Shown one piece after another: positions 30,147-40,105 of a DNA stretch of 64,000 nucleotides. This DNA is from a virus: positions 1 to 64,000 of IMG/VR virus record IMGVR_UViG_3300025853_000041. The stretch is one strand, 5' to 3'. Position numbers and translations under genes: made by a program. The notes beneath the pieces are model-generated. The model worked only from the letters and a program-made list of their open reading frames with translations, did not search any database and had not been told where the DNA came from. Position 1 is the stretch's first letter. Each line of letters opens with the position of its first letter.

Positions 30147-30154
30147 TATATTTG
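30147..30154 (+). promoter_or_regulatory. -7 element, leaderless start for the scaffold-like gene
   Basis: TATATTTGC, a full match to the consensus. The ATG at 30159 begins 5 nt after the final G, as at 19235 and 42110. Just upstream TTCAC-TTTTAT-GTGAA (30114-30129) forms a small hairpin. Confidence 0.7.
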
Positions 30155-30158
30155 CACA

Positions 30159-31340
30159 ATGATTAACGAAGATAATAACACTTTTGATGGTTTTGATGAC
30201 TCCGAAATGACAGACATAGACTTTTTTGCTGTCAATGATGGAGATGAAACACCTGAAGAAGATAAAACACAAAACCCTCCTAAACCTGAAGATTTTAGTA
30301 AGGAAGGGGAAGAGGAGCAAGAGCAAGAAGAAAGTTTGTTTGATGCTGCTGAAAATGAAGAAGAGGAAGAAGATGAATTTGAAGATTCTCGGAAACCTAA
30401 AGAAAATGGAGCTGATGAATCTTCATCAGGTTCTGGAACTGAAACAGAGGAAGGTCCTTCTATTGAAGCCCTAAACCTACTGAAAGAAAAAGGTCTAATT
30501 CAGTATGAGTTAGAAGAAAATGAAATTTTGACAGAAGAAAGAGCTGCTGAAATATTGGAAGACACTATTGAAGGAGAAATTTTTGAGCAAAGACTTGAAA
30601 CTTTATTTGATGGTTTACCAGATGTTGTTAAGGAGATTAACAAATTTGCACTTAATGGAGGTGACATCAATGAATTTTTAAATGCTGTGTCCTTAAATAA
30701 TGAGAGAGGACTAAGTACAAATCTTGATTTAGAAGATGAAGCCAATCAAGAATTAGCAATTCGCCATGGATTAAAAGGAGAAGGGTATGATGATGAATAT
30801 ATCAATGCTCAAATTGAATTCCTTAAAGATTCAGGTAGAATGAAAAAACATTCTGAAACACACTTTAATAAGTTTGTAAAGAAAAGACAAGAGGAAGAAA
30901 AAGCTATCCTCAAATCACAAGAACAAAAGAAACTTCAAGATAAAGAAGATAGACGAGCCCTTAAAGGCAAAGTGTCAACTTTTCTTAAAGAGACAGAAGA
31001 GATAAATGGATTCTCTATTTCTCCTTCTGATAAAAGACAACTACCAGACTATATGTCTGATAGAATAGTCAAGATGCAGAATGGTAATCAGATTACCAAA
31101 ATGCAAAAAGACTTAATGAGAGTTTTAAACAGTCCTACTGGTTCAGTCCAAATGGCTAAACTATTGAAATCAGCCACAGAAGATGGGGAACTAAATTTTG
31201 AGGAAATCAAATTAGATACAGAAACAAAGGTAGTAAAGAAGGTTAGAGATAATGTTAGGCGAAGTAAAAAGAGTGTTATATCACAATCAGGGGGTGTGTC
31301 TAAAAGACAGAACAGACCTTTAGCTGATTATTTTAATTAA
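30159..31340 (+). CDS. Scaffold-like acidic protein, 393 aa
   Basis: Placed between portal and capsid, the usual place for a scaffold. Residues 1-110 are extremely acidic and low in complexity (EEDEFEDSRK, EEEQEQEESLFD). The middle is helical with charged heptads (KFVKKRQEEEKAILKSQEQK) and the C-terminus is basic (KKVRDNVRRSKKSV), a feature that lets scaffolds bind capsid protein. A prohead protease is not apparent nearby. Function is inferred from place and composition. Confidence 0.6.
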   Translation: MINEDNNTFDGFDDSEMTDIDFFAVNDGDETPEEDKTQNPPKPEDFSKEGEEEQEQEESLFDAAENEEEEEDEFEDSRKPKENGADESSSGSGTETEEGPSIEALNLLKEKGLIQYELEENEILTEERAAEILEDTIEGEIFEQRLETLFDGLPDVVKEINKFALNGGDINEFLNAVSLNNERGLSTNLDLEDEANQELAIRHGLKGEGYDDEYINAQIEFLKDSGRMKKHSETHFNKFVKKRQEEEKAILKSQEQKKLQDKEDRRALKGKVSTFLKETEEINGFSISPSDKRQLPDYMSDRIVKMQNGNQITKMQKDLMRVLNSPTGSVQMAKLLKSATEDGELNFEEIKLDTETKVVKKVRDNVRRSKKSVISQSGGVSKRQNRPLADYFN

Positions 31341-31356
31341 ACAAAAACAATAATTT

Positions 31357-32838
31357 ATGGCAACACAAATTAACAAATTGCAGGTGCGACAAGCAAAGTT
31401 CAATTCTACAAAAATGACAGACTTGAACCATTGGAGTAACCAATTAGCAATTAAACCAACAGTATTTGAAGCTCCAACAAGAGCAATCTTTGCTTCAAAA
31501 ACTAACAGTCTTAACCTTTCCAATGGAAATGTTTTAGAAGGTATCTTTGGTTTAGGGAAAACTAAGTACATCGATGACCTAAACTGGTCATGGAAAATGA
31601 AAGTAAAAGGGTATCGTCCTATGACTATCCTTGAAAACAGAACTGTTGGCTCAACCCCAGGTAAGTATCGTCAAAATATCACTATTTTAGTAGATGTTGA
31701 CTTATTTACAATTGGTGAATCAATTGGACCAGGTTCTTCTGACAAATCACAAGTATGTGTAGTTAAGGACAAAAAAGCAGAGGGAACAAGAGGATTTATA
31801 TATACTCTTCAAGTTTATACTGAAGGTGCAGAGCATTTCTTGAACCCTAAATATTTAAAGCCAGGAACCAAGTGGACTCGTATGTTTAATATGCGTGGTG
31901 AAGCTGCTGAAAGTGGTTCACACACTGAGAATTACACTAATGTTGAGTACAAGAACTCACTTGTTAAACTTCGTAAGGAGTATAAAGTGACTGATTTTGC
32001 TGCTCAAGCAGTAGTTGAAATTGCTTTCCAAGATGATGATGGAAAAGTTCGTAAATCATGGATGGATAAGCAAGAGGCTGATTACTACATGGCAATGAAC
32101 AAAGAGATGGCAACATATGCTCTTTATTCTCGTCTTGGTGACCAACCTTTGATTGACCCTGATTCAGGATATCCAATCAACCCTGGTGCTGGTATGGAAC
32201 AGCAAATTAGTTTTGGTGGAAATGTAGAACGATTTACTACAATGTCTGCTGAACTAATTGAAGCATTTTTTGATAGAATTGTGTACTCTCGAATAAATCC
32301 AGGAGATTTAGGAGAGGTAGTAGGATTATCTGGACATTATGGAATGAAAGATTTCTCTAAAGCTCTTGATACTTGGACAGGTAGTAAAGCTATTATCCGA
32401 GAAAGTTCTACATTCATTAAAGGTGCTCAAGGAGTTCATAACAACTCATTGCGTACTGGATATCAGTTTGTAACTTATGACCTACCTAATGGTGGAGCAT
32501 TTAAGTTAGTTCACAATGCTATGAATGATGATAAGTCTATTCACCGAGATATTGACCCACTTACAGGTGTGCCTTTACAGTCACAAAGGGTTACAATCCT
32601 TGATGTAACTGGTGGAAATGGTGATAGCTTATCTAAAGACAACATCAAACTTGTTCGTAAGAATAAAGTTTATGGTAGCACACGAATTTTAGGTCGAGTT
32701 GGACCAGGTGGAGTTAGCACTGGAGACAGAGCAACACATTCAGGTGATTACTATGAAGTACATATCTCAGATAGTATTGGAATAGAAATCACAGATTCAA
32801 CTGTAACTGGTGAATTAGTGAAAACTGTTAACGAATAA
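31357..32838 (+). CDS. Major capsid protein
   Basis: The 493-aa product follows the scaffold-like gene and has a regular mix of strands and Gly-rich loops with a high content of FGLGKT, GPGSSDKSQ and PGTKWTRMFNMRGE segments, consistent with the HK97 fold of crAss-like capsid proteins. Codon use is the most optimised of the structural genes (many CGT, ACC and AAC codons), a sign of strong expression. No obvious protease site was seen. Homology was not tested. Confidence 0.8.
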   Translation: MATQINKLQVRQAKFNSTKMTDLNHWSNQLAIKPTVFEAPTRAIFASKTNSLNLSNGNVLEGIFGLGKTKYIDDLNWSWKMKVKGYRPMTILENRTVGSTPGKYRQNITILVDVDLFTIGESIGPGSSDKSQVCVVKDKKAEGTRGFIYTLQVYTEGAEHFLNPKYLKPGTKWTRMFNMRGEAAESGSHTENYTNVEYKNSLVKLRKEYKVTDFAAQAVVEIAFQDDDGKVRKSWMDKQEADYYMAMNKEMATYALYSRLGDQPLIDPDSGYPINPGAGMEQQISFGGNVERFTTMSAELIEAFFDRIVYSRINPGDLGEVVGLSGHYGMKDFSKALDTWTGSKAIIRESSTFIKGAQGVHNNSLRTGYQFVTYDLPNGGAFKLVHNAMNDDKSIHRDIDPLTGVPLQSQRVTILDVTGGNGDSLSKDNIKLVRKNKVYGSTRILGRVGPGGVSTGDRATHSGDYYEVHISDSIGIEITDSTVTGELVKTVNE

Positions 32839-32852
32839 AATAAGATAGAGCA

Positions 32853-33674
32853 ATGGTAGATAAAGATTTAAAAATAGAAATCAGACCAATACCAGGAAGA
32901 GATGGTATAAAAAGTTTTTCCGAAAACTTGGAATACTTTTCTCAGGCTCACATATTAGCCCCTTTTGTAAACCCTGTTACACTTAAATATGCAACAGGGC
33001 TTACTCAAGAGGAAGTTGAAAAATTACACTCAGATGGTTTTCCATATGATTTAGATTCAACTTATAGGCGAGGTGTAAGTCACCCATTCTGGGAAAGTCA
33101 AATCGTAAAGGTAGAATTAAGCAATAGTCCAATCTTTCTGTATCCAGGCAAAAATCAAATTGACTTCGTGAAATATAAGTATTTATTGGTAAACAATTAT
33201 ATTTATAAAAGTGAAGAAGAGATGAATACTGGAAGCAAGCCAGAAGCAACTCATTATATTTTTAATGAAAGTGCAGCTAATAAGATTAAGGCATCTAAGT
33301 TAGAGAGTCGTAACTCTTTAATAAAAGAAGTTTCAAATCTTTCTTTAGCGAGAAAAAGGCAACTTATTTTAATTTTACTGAATGAGAACACTGATAATAA
33401 GGATGAAGATTATTTAACTGTAAGATTTGAGGATATATTTAATAAAAAAGAGTTATCTTTGGAACTTCAAGAGTTACTTAAACAGGATTCTGAGCAAATA
33501 TCACTGACTGCTGACATAAAATCAGCTATTCAGAAAAATGTACTTAAACGTACTAAAAAAGGAATTTTCTACTTTGAAACCAATTTAGGTTTCAGTGAGG
33601 ATGATGTTAGAGAGACACTATCATCTTCAGATAATCAAGAGGTTTTATTAAATATAAAATCTAAAATACAATAA
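32853..33674 (+). CDS. Post-capsid virion protein, 273 aa
   Basis: Unrecognised by motif. The N-terminal third is strand-rich (IEIRPIPGRDGIKSF, TGLTQEEVEKLHSDGFPYDL), the rest is helical and charged. Comparable genes lie directly behind the capsid gene in other crAss-like phages and are part of virions. A head-completion or capsid-linked role is likely. Confidence 0.5.
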   Translation: MVDKDLKIEIRPIPGRDGIKSFSENLEYFSQAHILAPFVNPVTLKYATGLTQEEVEKLHSDGFPYDLDSTYRRGVSHPFWESQIVKVELSNSPIFLYPGKNQIDFVKYKYLLVNNYIYKSEEEMNTGSKPEATHYIFNESAANKIKASKLESRNSLIKEVSNLSLARKRQLILILLNENTDNKDEDYLTVRFEDIFNKKELSLELQELLKQDSEQISLTADIKSAIQKNVLKRTKKGIFYFETNLGFSEDDVRETLSSSDNQEVLLNIKSKIQ

Positions 33675-33676
33675 TT

Positions 33677-34891
33677 ATGAAACATACATTAGCACAGAAT
33701 AAGCAGCTCTTTCGAGTTGATGCAATAGCAGATTCTAAAACACTTGACCTTTTGGCAGATGGAGAATTTGGTGTATATGCTGAAGGCTCTGATACGAGTT
33801 TACCAGCAGCAACAGTTTGGGCTGGCTTACCAGACCGATTTAGATTTGTATCTAAATTGAATGGAGAAGTTTATTACTCTATGGACATTATTGACAAAGC
33901 GTCAGTTAGTAGAGCAGTATCACAAGATTATACTGCACCTGTGGTTAACATTTGGGAAGGCACTGTTGCCTCAACTGAGTGTGACTGCATTAGTACAGCT
34001 ACAATCAGAATTAATTTGGATGAAGAGTCACTTATGCGTGAGCGTGGACTTTCTTGGGTGAATATGGATACACATGTAGCCAGTTCTCCATCAGAGTTGA
34101 CAGCAGCTTGTGACTGTACTGGAAATCCAACTTATGACAATCACAATATTAGTCGTGAGTTGTTTAACCAAGTTAACAATGCAAATTCACCTTTTTACTT
34201 AGCAAAATTACGTTATGATGTAACAGGTTTAACTACCTATGCTGATGATGCAGCCAGAGATGCAGCAATTCCAGCTCCAACAGGAGGTGAACTTGTGTTG
34301 AACACTGCTGATGCAGCAATGCAAGTCTATGACATTGCAACAACTGCATGGATTGACGTAGCCAGCTTAACAGGATACATTTCAAATGTAGATGCATTTA
34401 TTACAGGTACAGCTATCTTGAATACAGATGCTACTCCTGCAACAGATACAGGAATGTTGATTCTTGTTATAGAAGGGAAACCAGCTACAACCAGAGATTA
34501 TAAAGACCTTGATGTTAATTATATCTTCCCAAGAGGAGTGAAATTGACACCTGCTGTTAAAATCAATGGTAATGCAGGTCCTTCTATTGAGTTCACTGAA
34601 ACACAAGATGTGGTTTATGAATTGGGTGCAGGAGCAGACTTGAGAGCAACTGAATTTGATTGCATGTCACTTTACACTAACTTGAATAACTATCCTCAAT
34701 TGAGTGATGGTATTGCAAGTGGAGATTTAGTTTATCAATTCGTTAATGGCGTTAGCTATAATGTAGTAAACTTTGAGTTTGCCACAGACAAGGTTAATAA
34801 AAATGATGGAGATAAGCGTTCTTTTGCAGTGATGTTAGCAACAGATGATGCTGGAGTTTATGCAGCATTAGAGGCTTTACTTAACGTATAA
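33677..34891 (+). CDS. Putative head decoration / auxiliary capsid protein
   Basis: 404 aa, Thr/Ala/Asp-rich, with beta-sandwich-like segments. Residues about 185-235 contain TYADDAARDAAIPAPTGG then VYDIATTAWIDV, a phage surface-protein pattern in which a short segment ends in a Trp. Two CDC clusters (TECDCIST, AACDCTGN) stand out. High-expression codon use (GCA, GGT, CGT) and location behind the capsid gene suggest an abundant virion protein. Confidence 0.55.
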   Translation: MKHTLAQNKQLFRVDAIADSKTLDLLADGEFGVYAEGSDTSLPAATVWAGLPDRFRFVSKLNGEVYYSMDIIDKASVSRAVSQDYTAPVVNIWEGTVASTECDCISTATIRINLDEESLMRERGLSWVNMDTHVASSPSELTAACDCTGNPTYDNHNISRELFNQVNNANSPFYLAKLRYDVTGLTTYADDAARDAAIPAPTGGELVLNTADAAMQVYDIATTAWIDVASLTGYISNVDAFITGTAILNTDATPATDTGMLILVIEGKPATTRDYKDLDVNYIFPRGVKLTPAVKINGNAGPSIEFTETQDVVYELGAGADLRATEFDCMSLYTNLNNYPQLSDGIASGDLVYQFVNGVSYNVVNFEFATDKVNKNDGDKRSFAVMLATDDAGVYAALEALLNV

Positions 34892-34910
34892 CCCTTTAAA
34901 TTAGAACCTT

Positions 34911-35615
34911 GTGACTATAAAAGATATGCATTATGACTTCAAATCGAAGTTAAATAAAATCGACAGCCAACAAACTCGGAACCTTAAAATACCTGAGATT
35001 GATTGGAAACTTAATGAGGCACAAGAACTTTTTGTTAAAATGGTAGCAAAGCCCAGACTTAAAAATAGTTTGGGTTTTGAGACCTCACAAAGAAGTATAG
35101 ATGACATTAGGACAGTAGTTAATGATAGCTACTGTCTTACTGTTGTTAATAATGTGCTTGCTTTACCAGGGGATTACTGGCACTTTCTTTCAGGAACAAG
35201 TTATATGAATAAAGGAGAGTGTGTTGAATTTCCAGCCACTATTACGATTAGACAACATGATGATGATTTTGAAAACAGCCCATTTGATTGTTCTTCATTT
35301 GAATGGAGAGTTGTAAATGCTATTTTCACTAAAGATGGAATAAAGTTACATGATGATGGTACATTTACTAACAAAAGAGCTTGTATTTCATATATAAAAA
35401 CATTACCTTATATCCATAATGCTGAAAGCTGGAGAGGTGGAGGAGGATATAATTTACCCTCAGGGGAATTATTAACTGGGACTCAGGACTGTATATTGCC
35501 TGCACACACCCATAGAGAGATTGTGGACTTAGCTGTCCTTATTGCTGCAGGAGACTTACAATTACCTGACTATCAAGTTAAACAAGCTAAATTAAACTTA
35601 AATAAACTAAACTAA
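34911..35615 (+). CDS. Connector-region structural protein, 234 aa
   Basis: The frame opens with GTG at 34911 (coding for TIKDMHYDFKSKLNKIDS); an ATG at 34926 is the other choice. The segment EIDWKLNEAQELFVKMVAKPR is conserved in connector-type proteins of many Bacteroidota phages, and LPGDYWHFLSGTSY is a second recognisable stretch. It probably belongs to the neck or tail hub of the podovirus-type virion. A metal-like CVEF/CSSF pair has no clear meaning. Confidence 0.55.
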   Translation: MTIKDMHYDFKSKLNKIDSQQTRNLKIPEIDWKLNEAQELFVKMVAKPRLKNSLGFETSQRSIDDIRTVVNDSYCLTVVNNVLALPGDYWHFLSGTSYMNKGECVEFPATITIRQHDDDFENSPFDCSSFEWRVVNAIFTKDGIKLHDDGTFTNKRACISYIKTLPYIHNAESWRGGGGYNLPSGELLTGTQDCILPAHTHREIVDLAVLIAAGDLQLPDYQVKQAKLNLNKLN

Positions 35616-35616
35616 G

Positions 35617-36201
35617 ATGGTAATAAATATATTAAGCATAGATTCTACTTTCACAACTATTACTTGTTCTTTATCTGCTGATGTAGGAAATAAAGTTCTT
35701 AAAGTTATAGGTTGGACAGGAGATACCTATTTAGATTATAACAATGTTATAGATTTAACTGCATTGTTATCTGGTGTAGATGAAAATGAAGATTTTTCAA
35801 TAACTGCAGCAGATATGGGAGTTGAAAGTTTTGCAGGTTTCTTTGCTTTTGAAGTTTATTCTGATGAAGCTGTATCAGAGGAAAGTTCTGTTATAGGAAT
35901 TGTCACCAACTTTTTACCTTACCATGAGTGTATGCTAGATAAGGTACTTAGTATTACAATAAAAAACTGTGAGATAAGTAATGATGAATGTGGAGAGAAA
36001 AAAGAAGTTCTATTTATTAGTACAGTCTTAGATACTTTATATGATACAATGAATTTTGGATTGTATGAAGAAGCTATTCAAATTATAGATACATTAAATG
36101 ACCTATGTGAAGTTTGTGCTGTGTGCCCAGACTTAGGAGAAGATTTAACTGGAACAGGTTTTGGATACAAAACAGTGGATAATATTATAACTTTAGTATA
36201 A
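35617..36201 (+). CDS. Structural protein, 194 aa, Ig-like
   Basis: The first 90 residues read as a beta sandwich (INILSIDSTFTTITCSLSADVG), the second half is helical with several Cys (KNCEISNDECGEKK, DLCEVCAVCPDLG). No family recognised. It follows the connector-type gene by 1 nt and overlaps the next start by 1 nt, so it belongs to the virion-assembly operon. Confidence 0.5.
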   Translation: MVINILSIDSTFTTITCSLSADVGNKVLKVIGWTGDTYLDYNNVIDLTALLSGVDENEDFSITAADMGVESFAGFFAFEVYSDEAVSEESSVIGIVTNFLPYHECMLDKVLSITIKNCEISNDECGEKKEVLFISTVLDTLYDTMNFGLYEEAIQIIDTLNDLCEVCAVCPDLGEDLTGTGFGYKTVDNIITLV

Positions 36202-36545
36202 TGAGTGATTTAAACAATACAAACATATTAGTAGGAAGTGTAAAAAAAGCTTTAGATATGAGGCTTATTTTAGGTGATACTATAAGCACAGACACTATTG
36301 TACTGTTTAATACTCTTAAAAAAGCACTAGAGTATTCACAAACACAATATAATGCAGGAAATCTTGAGTATTCAACAAAAATTAGAACAATAGAAGGTTT
36401 AATGAAAAGTTTGAGGTATAAATGCCCAAGCATATGTAATTACCATACACAATTTGTTAGTGCATTTGACTTCAAAGCAAGTAATGCTACTATCACCATT
36501 GATACTGTTAATTACAAGATTAGCCAACTACAAATACAAATATAA
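36201..36545 (+). CDS. Structural-operon protein, 114 aa
   Basis: Helical N-terminal two thirds (VKKALDMRLILGDT ... KKALEYSQTQYNAGN), strand-rich C-terminus (ITIDTVNYKISQLQIQI). Both ends overlap their neighbours by one base. No family known to me. It may be a small adaptor of the fibre that follows. Confidence 0.45.
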   Translation: MSDLNNTNILVGSVKKALDMRLILGDTISTDTIVLFNTLKKALEYSQTQYNAGNLEYSTKIRTIEGLMKSLRYKCPSICNYHTQFVSAFDFKASNATITIDTVNYKISQLQIQI

Positions 36546-38320
36546 TGGCACAACAAAACATCAACATAGGGACACCTAATGGACAGAATGGAGATTTCGT
36601 AAGAGATGCTTTTAGTAAAGCAGAAGACAACTTCACAGAATTATATAATATAAGTACTAATAGTGTAGATGCAGGAGCTGAATGGCGTGGAGGTTTAGAC
36701 TTTTATGTCTTTGCAAACAGCTTTAAAGTTGAAAATGTATGGTATAGTGCAGTAGCACAAACTTTAAGTCTTGCTGCTGCTAATGCAACTTTTGATAGAA
36801 TCGATTTAGCAGTAGCTAATATAAATGGTACAGTGCAAATTATTACAGGAGAAATTACAGGTGCAACACCTGCTGAGCCTAATTATGACCACGAAACACA
36901 ATTCCCTATCAAATTTATCTTTGTTTCTGCAGGTGCCACAGACCCAACAGGATATGGGAATGTTCAAATATTTGATGAAGATTTAGGAGACCCAACAGAA
37001 TGGAATTTCACAGCAGATGCACCAGAAGTAACAATTAATCCAGCCATATCCTATTCAGGAACTAAATCAGTTGAAGGTTTGAACACACTTCATGAAACTG
37101 CTTATTTTAGTTCACCATCAGCAGTAAATACAGCCGAAATGAATACTTTATCTTTTTGGGTAAAGTTAAAAGAGAACTATCAAGTAAAAGGTAAAATATT
37201 TGTTTATTTTGGTAGTGGTGCTGCTGAAACTCAAAGAGTCCCTATAAGTGTAGCTGAGATTAGACATAATCAATATGGTTTTGATGCTTTAGATACTGGT
37301 TGGCAACAAATTATTTTGCCTATTGCAGATGTGGATATTTATATTCCTGCTGTATCAGTAATTGAAATCAAACCTTACAAAGATATTGGAGGTACTACTG
37401 GATGGTATATTGATGATGTAATATTACAAACATCAACTACTGGAGGAATACCCACAGAACCTACTATACCTTCAAAAACTTCAGGAATAGAGAATGATGG
37501 TGCTGATGGTACTTCTACCTATGTAGAAGCTTCAGTTTTAGGGGCAGTAGCAACAAGTAATGATTACAATGATTTACTTAATCTTCCTGCACTAGTAACA
37601 GTAGCAACATCAGGGGATTACAATGATTTAAGTAATTTACCTTCTTTAGCTACTGTGGCTACATCAGGAGATTACAACGACTTAAGTAATTTACCAAGTT
37701 TAGCAACAGTTGCTACATCAGGTGACTATAATGATTTAAGTAATCTGCCAACTCTTTCTGATGAAATCTCAACAACTACTTTTAGACTAGTAGATGGAGC
37801 AACACCAACAAAAAAGATGTCATTTGATGTCTCAAATGTCCCAGCAGTAACAACTTGGGGAATGAGCTTTATAGGAGAAGGAACAATAATCACAGAAGAG
37901 TGGTTGACAGCTAACCCTTCTTCTCCAGTATCAAGTGTAAAAGAAGTGAAAGTAACTTTAACTCCTGCCCAACTATTGAATTTACAAACTACACCAGTTG
38001 TAGTAGTACCAGCAGGAGGAGCAAATACAGTTATAAAGATTCTAGCTATTACTGGATATCTTAACTTTAATACAGTTGCTTACGACTTTACAACACAACT
38101 TGATTTTAAATATGAAACAAGTGGTATTGAAATAAATGTAGGAGTAATTGCAGATTGGAATGCTGGAGCTATTCAAGCTTTTGATATTGATAAAACAGGA
38201 CCAAGTGGAGGAGAGTTATCAATTAATGAAGGTATAGCTTTATCTACTGTTACAAATGCAACAGTAGGTAATAGTGATATTAAACTTACAATTTTATATG
38301 CAATACAAGATTTTAGTTAA
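36545..38320 (+). CDS. Tail/head fibre with 18-residue repeats
   Basis: 591 aa. The N-terminus (NINIGTPNGQNGDFVRDAFSKAEDNF) is a common Bacteroidota-phage fibre anchor. Residues about 130-300 form a carbohydrate-binding-module-like beta sandwich (TLSFWVKLKENYQ, GWYIDDVILQ). Residues 335-406 contain four tandem repeats of the type VATSGDYNDLSNLPSLAT, a trimeric fibre shaft. The end is a small beta-rich knob. It probably contacts the host surface. Confidence 0.7.
   Translation: MAQQNINIGTPNGQNGDFVRDAFSKAEDNFTELYNISTNSVDAGAEWRGGLDFYVFANSFKVENVWYSAVAQTLSLAAANATFDRIDLAVANINGTVQIITGEITGATPAEPNYDHETQFPIKFIFVSAGATDPTGYGNVQIFDEDLGDPTEWNFTADAPEVTINPAISYSGTKSVEGLNTLHETAYFSSPSAVNTAEMNTLSFWVKLKENYQVKGKIFVYFGSGAAETQRVPISVAEIRHNQYGFDALDTGWQQIILPIADVDIYIPAVSVIEIKPYKDIGGTTGWYIDDVILQTSTTGGIPTEPTIPSKTSGIENDGADGTSTYVEASVLGAVATSNDYNDLLNLPALVTVATSGDYNDLSNLPSLATVATSGDYNDLSNLPSLATVATSGDYNDLSNLPTLSDEISTTTFRLVDGATPTKKMSFDVSNVPAVTTWGMSFIGEGTIITEEWLTANPSSPVSSVKEVKVTLTPAQLLNLQTTPVVVVPAGGANTVIKILAITGYLNFNTVAYDFTTQLDFKYETSGIEINVGVIADWNAGAIQAFDIDKTGPSGGELSINEGIALSTVTNATVGNSDIKLTILYAIQDFS
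37547..37762 (+). repeat. Four 54-bp tandem repeats in a fibre gene
   Basis: Copies begin at 37547, 37601, 37655 and 37709 and encode VATSxDYNDLxNLPxLxT. The protein is more conserved than the DNA, since third codon positions differ between copies. Copy number may vary between related phages. Confidence 0.85.
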
Positions 38321-38328
38321 TATTTAAA

Positions 38329-38766
38329 ATGAAAAAAAGTAAACTGATATTAAAATTTATAATAGGGATAGTGCTTCTTGCACTATCTCTATTTCTAATG
38401 AAAGAAACTTTTATTTTAGGAATCGTTAGTGTATTAGTTGCTAATATCTACAAAAGAAGATTCTTTGAAGGTTTAGCTAGAATAGGAGACATATTTACAG
38501 CAGGAGCTTATTGTATTGATGTGTTTGGATGTGTAGTCTTACAAGTACCTTTAAACTGGTTATTCTTATCTAAGAATAGCAAACATAAATTTGGCAGCAA
38601 GTATGAGACTATTAGTTATGTTTTAGGTAAAAACCAAATAGGTATAACTTTAACTAAGGTAGGAAAAGGACTTGTTGCAATTTTAGATTTTTTAGACCCT
38701 GGGCATTGCTTAAATACAGTGATATATACAGAGGGAATATTTGGCAACAAAAAAATAAGAAAATAA
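38329..38766 (+). CDS. Membrane protein, 145 aa
   Basis: Two N-terminal membrane helices (residues about 8-24 and 26-42) and a later hydrophobic stretch near 62-80. The C-terminal segment YETISYVLGKN ... LVAILDFLDPGHC is a pattern I know from unassigned membrane proteins in other large phages, where ETIS..LGK is followed by DPGHC. It lies among fibre genes and near the holin, so a part in lysis or membrane contact is possible. The codons near 38368-38389 fold into a strong hairpin. Confidence 0.5.
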   Translation: MKKSKLILKFIIGIVLLALSLFLMKETFILGIVSVLVANIYKRRFFEGLARIGDIFTAGAYCIDVFGCVVLQVPLNWLFLSKNSKHKFGSKYETISYVLGKNQIGITLTKVGKGLVAILDFLDPGHCLNTVIYTEGIFGNKKIRK

Positions 38767-38829
38767 GATGCTAAATTTAGCTCTTAAATGCTGCAGAAAG
38801 TATTATAATTAAACAATAAAACAATAAAA
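38767..38829 (+). other. Short spacer with a possible 14-aa frame
   Basis: An ATG at 38768 opens a 14-codon frame (MLNLALKCCRKYYN) ending at 38812. It may be translated but is too short to call a gene. Nothing else is seen. Confidence 0.25.
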
Positions 38830-40062
38830 ATGATAAATCTAGACTTAAAAAATACAAAAGACAAAAACTTAATAAGAACTCAATTAAATTTTCAAGAGAT
38901 ATACAGAGAGTTAGGGAATATTCCAGCTCCTGTTGCAAGTGCTCCTTCTCTAGGAGACTTAGAATTATCTGCTATTGGAAATAACTTTGGTTTGGAAAGT
39001 GTTGCTTTAGTGCATGGTACAGGTCCTGGAACAATTACTTTAGAAAATGGCAGCTCTAATGTTGTAGGTAATGGAACAGAATTTACTGACTCTTCTTTTA
39101 AAGGATTAGAATATTGGTACCAAATAGTTGTAATACTGCCAGGAGGAGTACACAAATATATTTCTTTTGCAGACCCAGCACCAGATGATGTAACTCATGA
39201 ATTTTCTGGTGATGGAGTATATGATAATCCTTACTATGAAGGGGTTCCTTCAGCAACTTGGGATGGACCTTCAGGAGAATATAATTATTTAATAGGTTTT
39301 GGTACTGCGTTAACTGGATATAATAGTGTAGGATTTGGATATGCTAACATCCACAGTAATGATGATGGTGCTGTCTTTGGTCAGGAAAACAGAGTAACTG
39401 GTCTAAGAGATGTAGTATTTGGAAAATATAACATTACTGTAAGTGGAGTACAGTCTTTTCAAAGATTTATTCATGGGCAAAATAACCATTCAGGAGGTAT
39501 TAAAAATTTTCAAATATTTGGAGACAATAATAACTTTGATGGTTTTAGTGGAGGTATCTTTGCTGTTTTTGGAGATAATAATTCTGCAACTAGCAATGTA
39601 TCCAATGGAGCTATATTTGGAAGTAATAATATTATGTCAAGACAAGGGGCTCACATTTTTGGAAGTAATAATATCAATTATGGGACACCTAATTATTTAT
39701 TTGGGAACAATCTAACAGGGCATTCAGGTTATGAATTTGTTTTTGGTCAATATAACACAACTTATACACCAAATTCACTTTTTCTTTGGGATGCTGCAGA
39801 TAGATTAATAGTTATAGGTAATGGTACAGGTGCAGGAAGTCTCAGTGATGCTCTAGTTATGTACAAAAATGGGCAAACTGTTTTTGGTGCAACAGTAGCA
39901 GTAGGAGAATATATAGTAGCTACTTTACCAGTAGCCCCTGCAACAGGAAGTATGGCTTATGTTACAGATGCAACAGCTCCAACTTATTTAGGAACTCTAA
40001 CAGGAGGTGGTGCAGTAGTGTGTCCAGTATTCTATAATGGAACTGCTTGGGTATCTCACTAA
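38830..40062 (+). CDS. YadA-like trimeric fibre protein
   Basis: 410 aa. Residues about 150-305 contain a run of short repeats of the type (V/I)FG-x-N-N and FGYANIH (for example AIFGSNNIM, HIFGSNNIN, YLFGNNLTG), the hallmark of the left-handed beta-roll of YadA-like adhesin heads. Residues 1-150 supply the virion anchor and the C-terminus a small domain ending AWVSH. Likely a tail or head fibre that binds the host surface; gene order supports this. Confidence 0.7.
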   Translation: MINLDLKNTKDKNLIRTQLNFQEIYRELGNIPAPVASAPSLGDLELSAIGNNFGLESVALVHGTGPGTITLENGSSNVVGNGTEFTDSSFKGLEYWYQIVVILPGGVHKYISFADPAPDDVTHEFSGDGVYDNPYYEGVPSATWDGPSGEYNYLIGFGTALTGYNSVGFGYANIHSNDDGAVFGQENRVTGLRDVVFGKYNITVSGVQSFQRFIHGQNNHSGGIKNFQIFGDNNNFDGFSGGIFAVFGDNNSATSNVSNGAIFGSNNIMSRQGAHIFGSNNINYGTPNYLFGNNLTGHSGYEFVFGQYNTTYTPNSLFLWDAADRLIVIGNGTGAGSLSDALVMYKNGQTVFGATVAVGEYIVATLPVAPATGSMAYVTDATAPTYLGTLTGGGAVVCPVFYNGTAWVSH

Positions 40063-40105
40063 ACAATAAAAAAGACAAAAACCTTTTTATTTAAGGATTA
40101 ATTTG

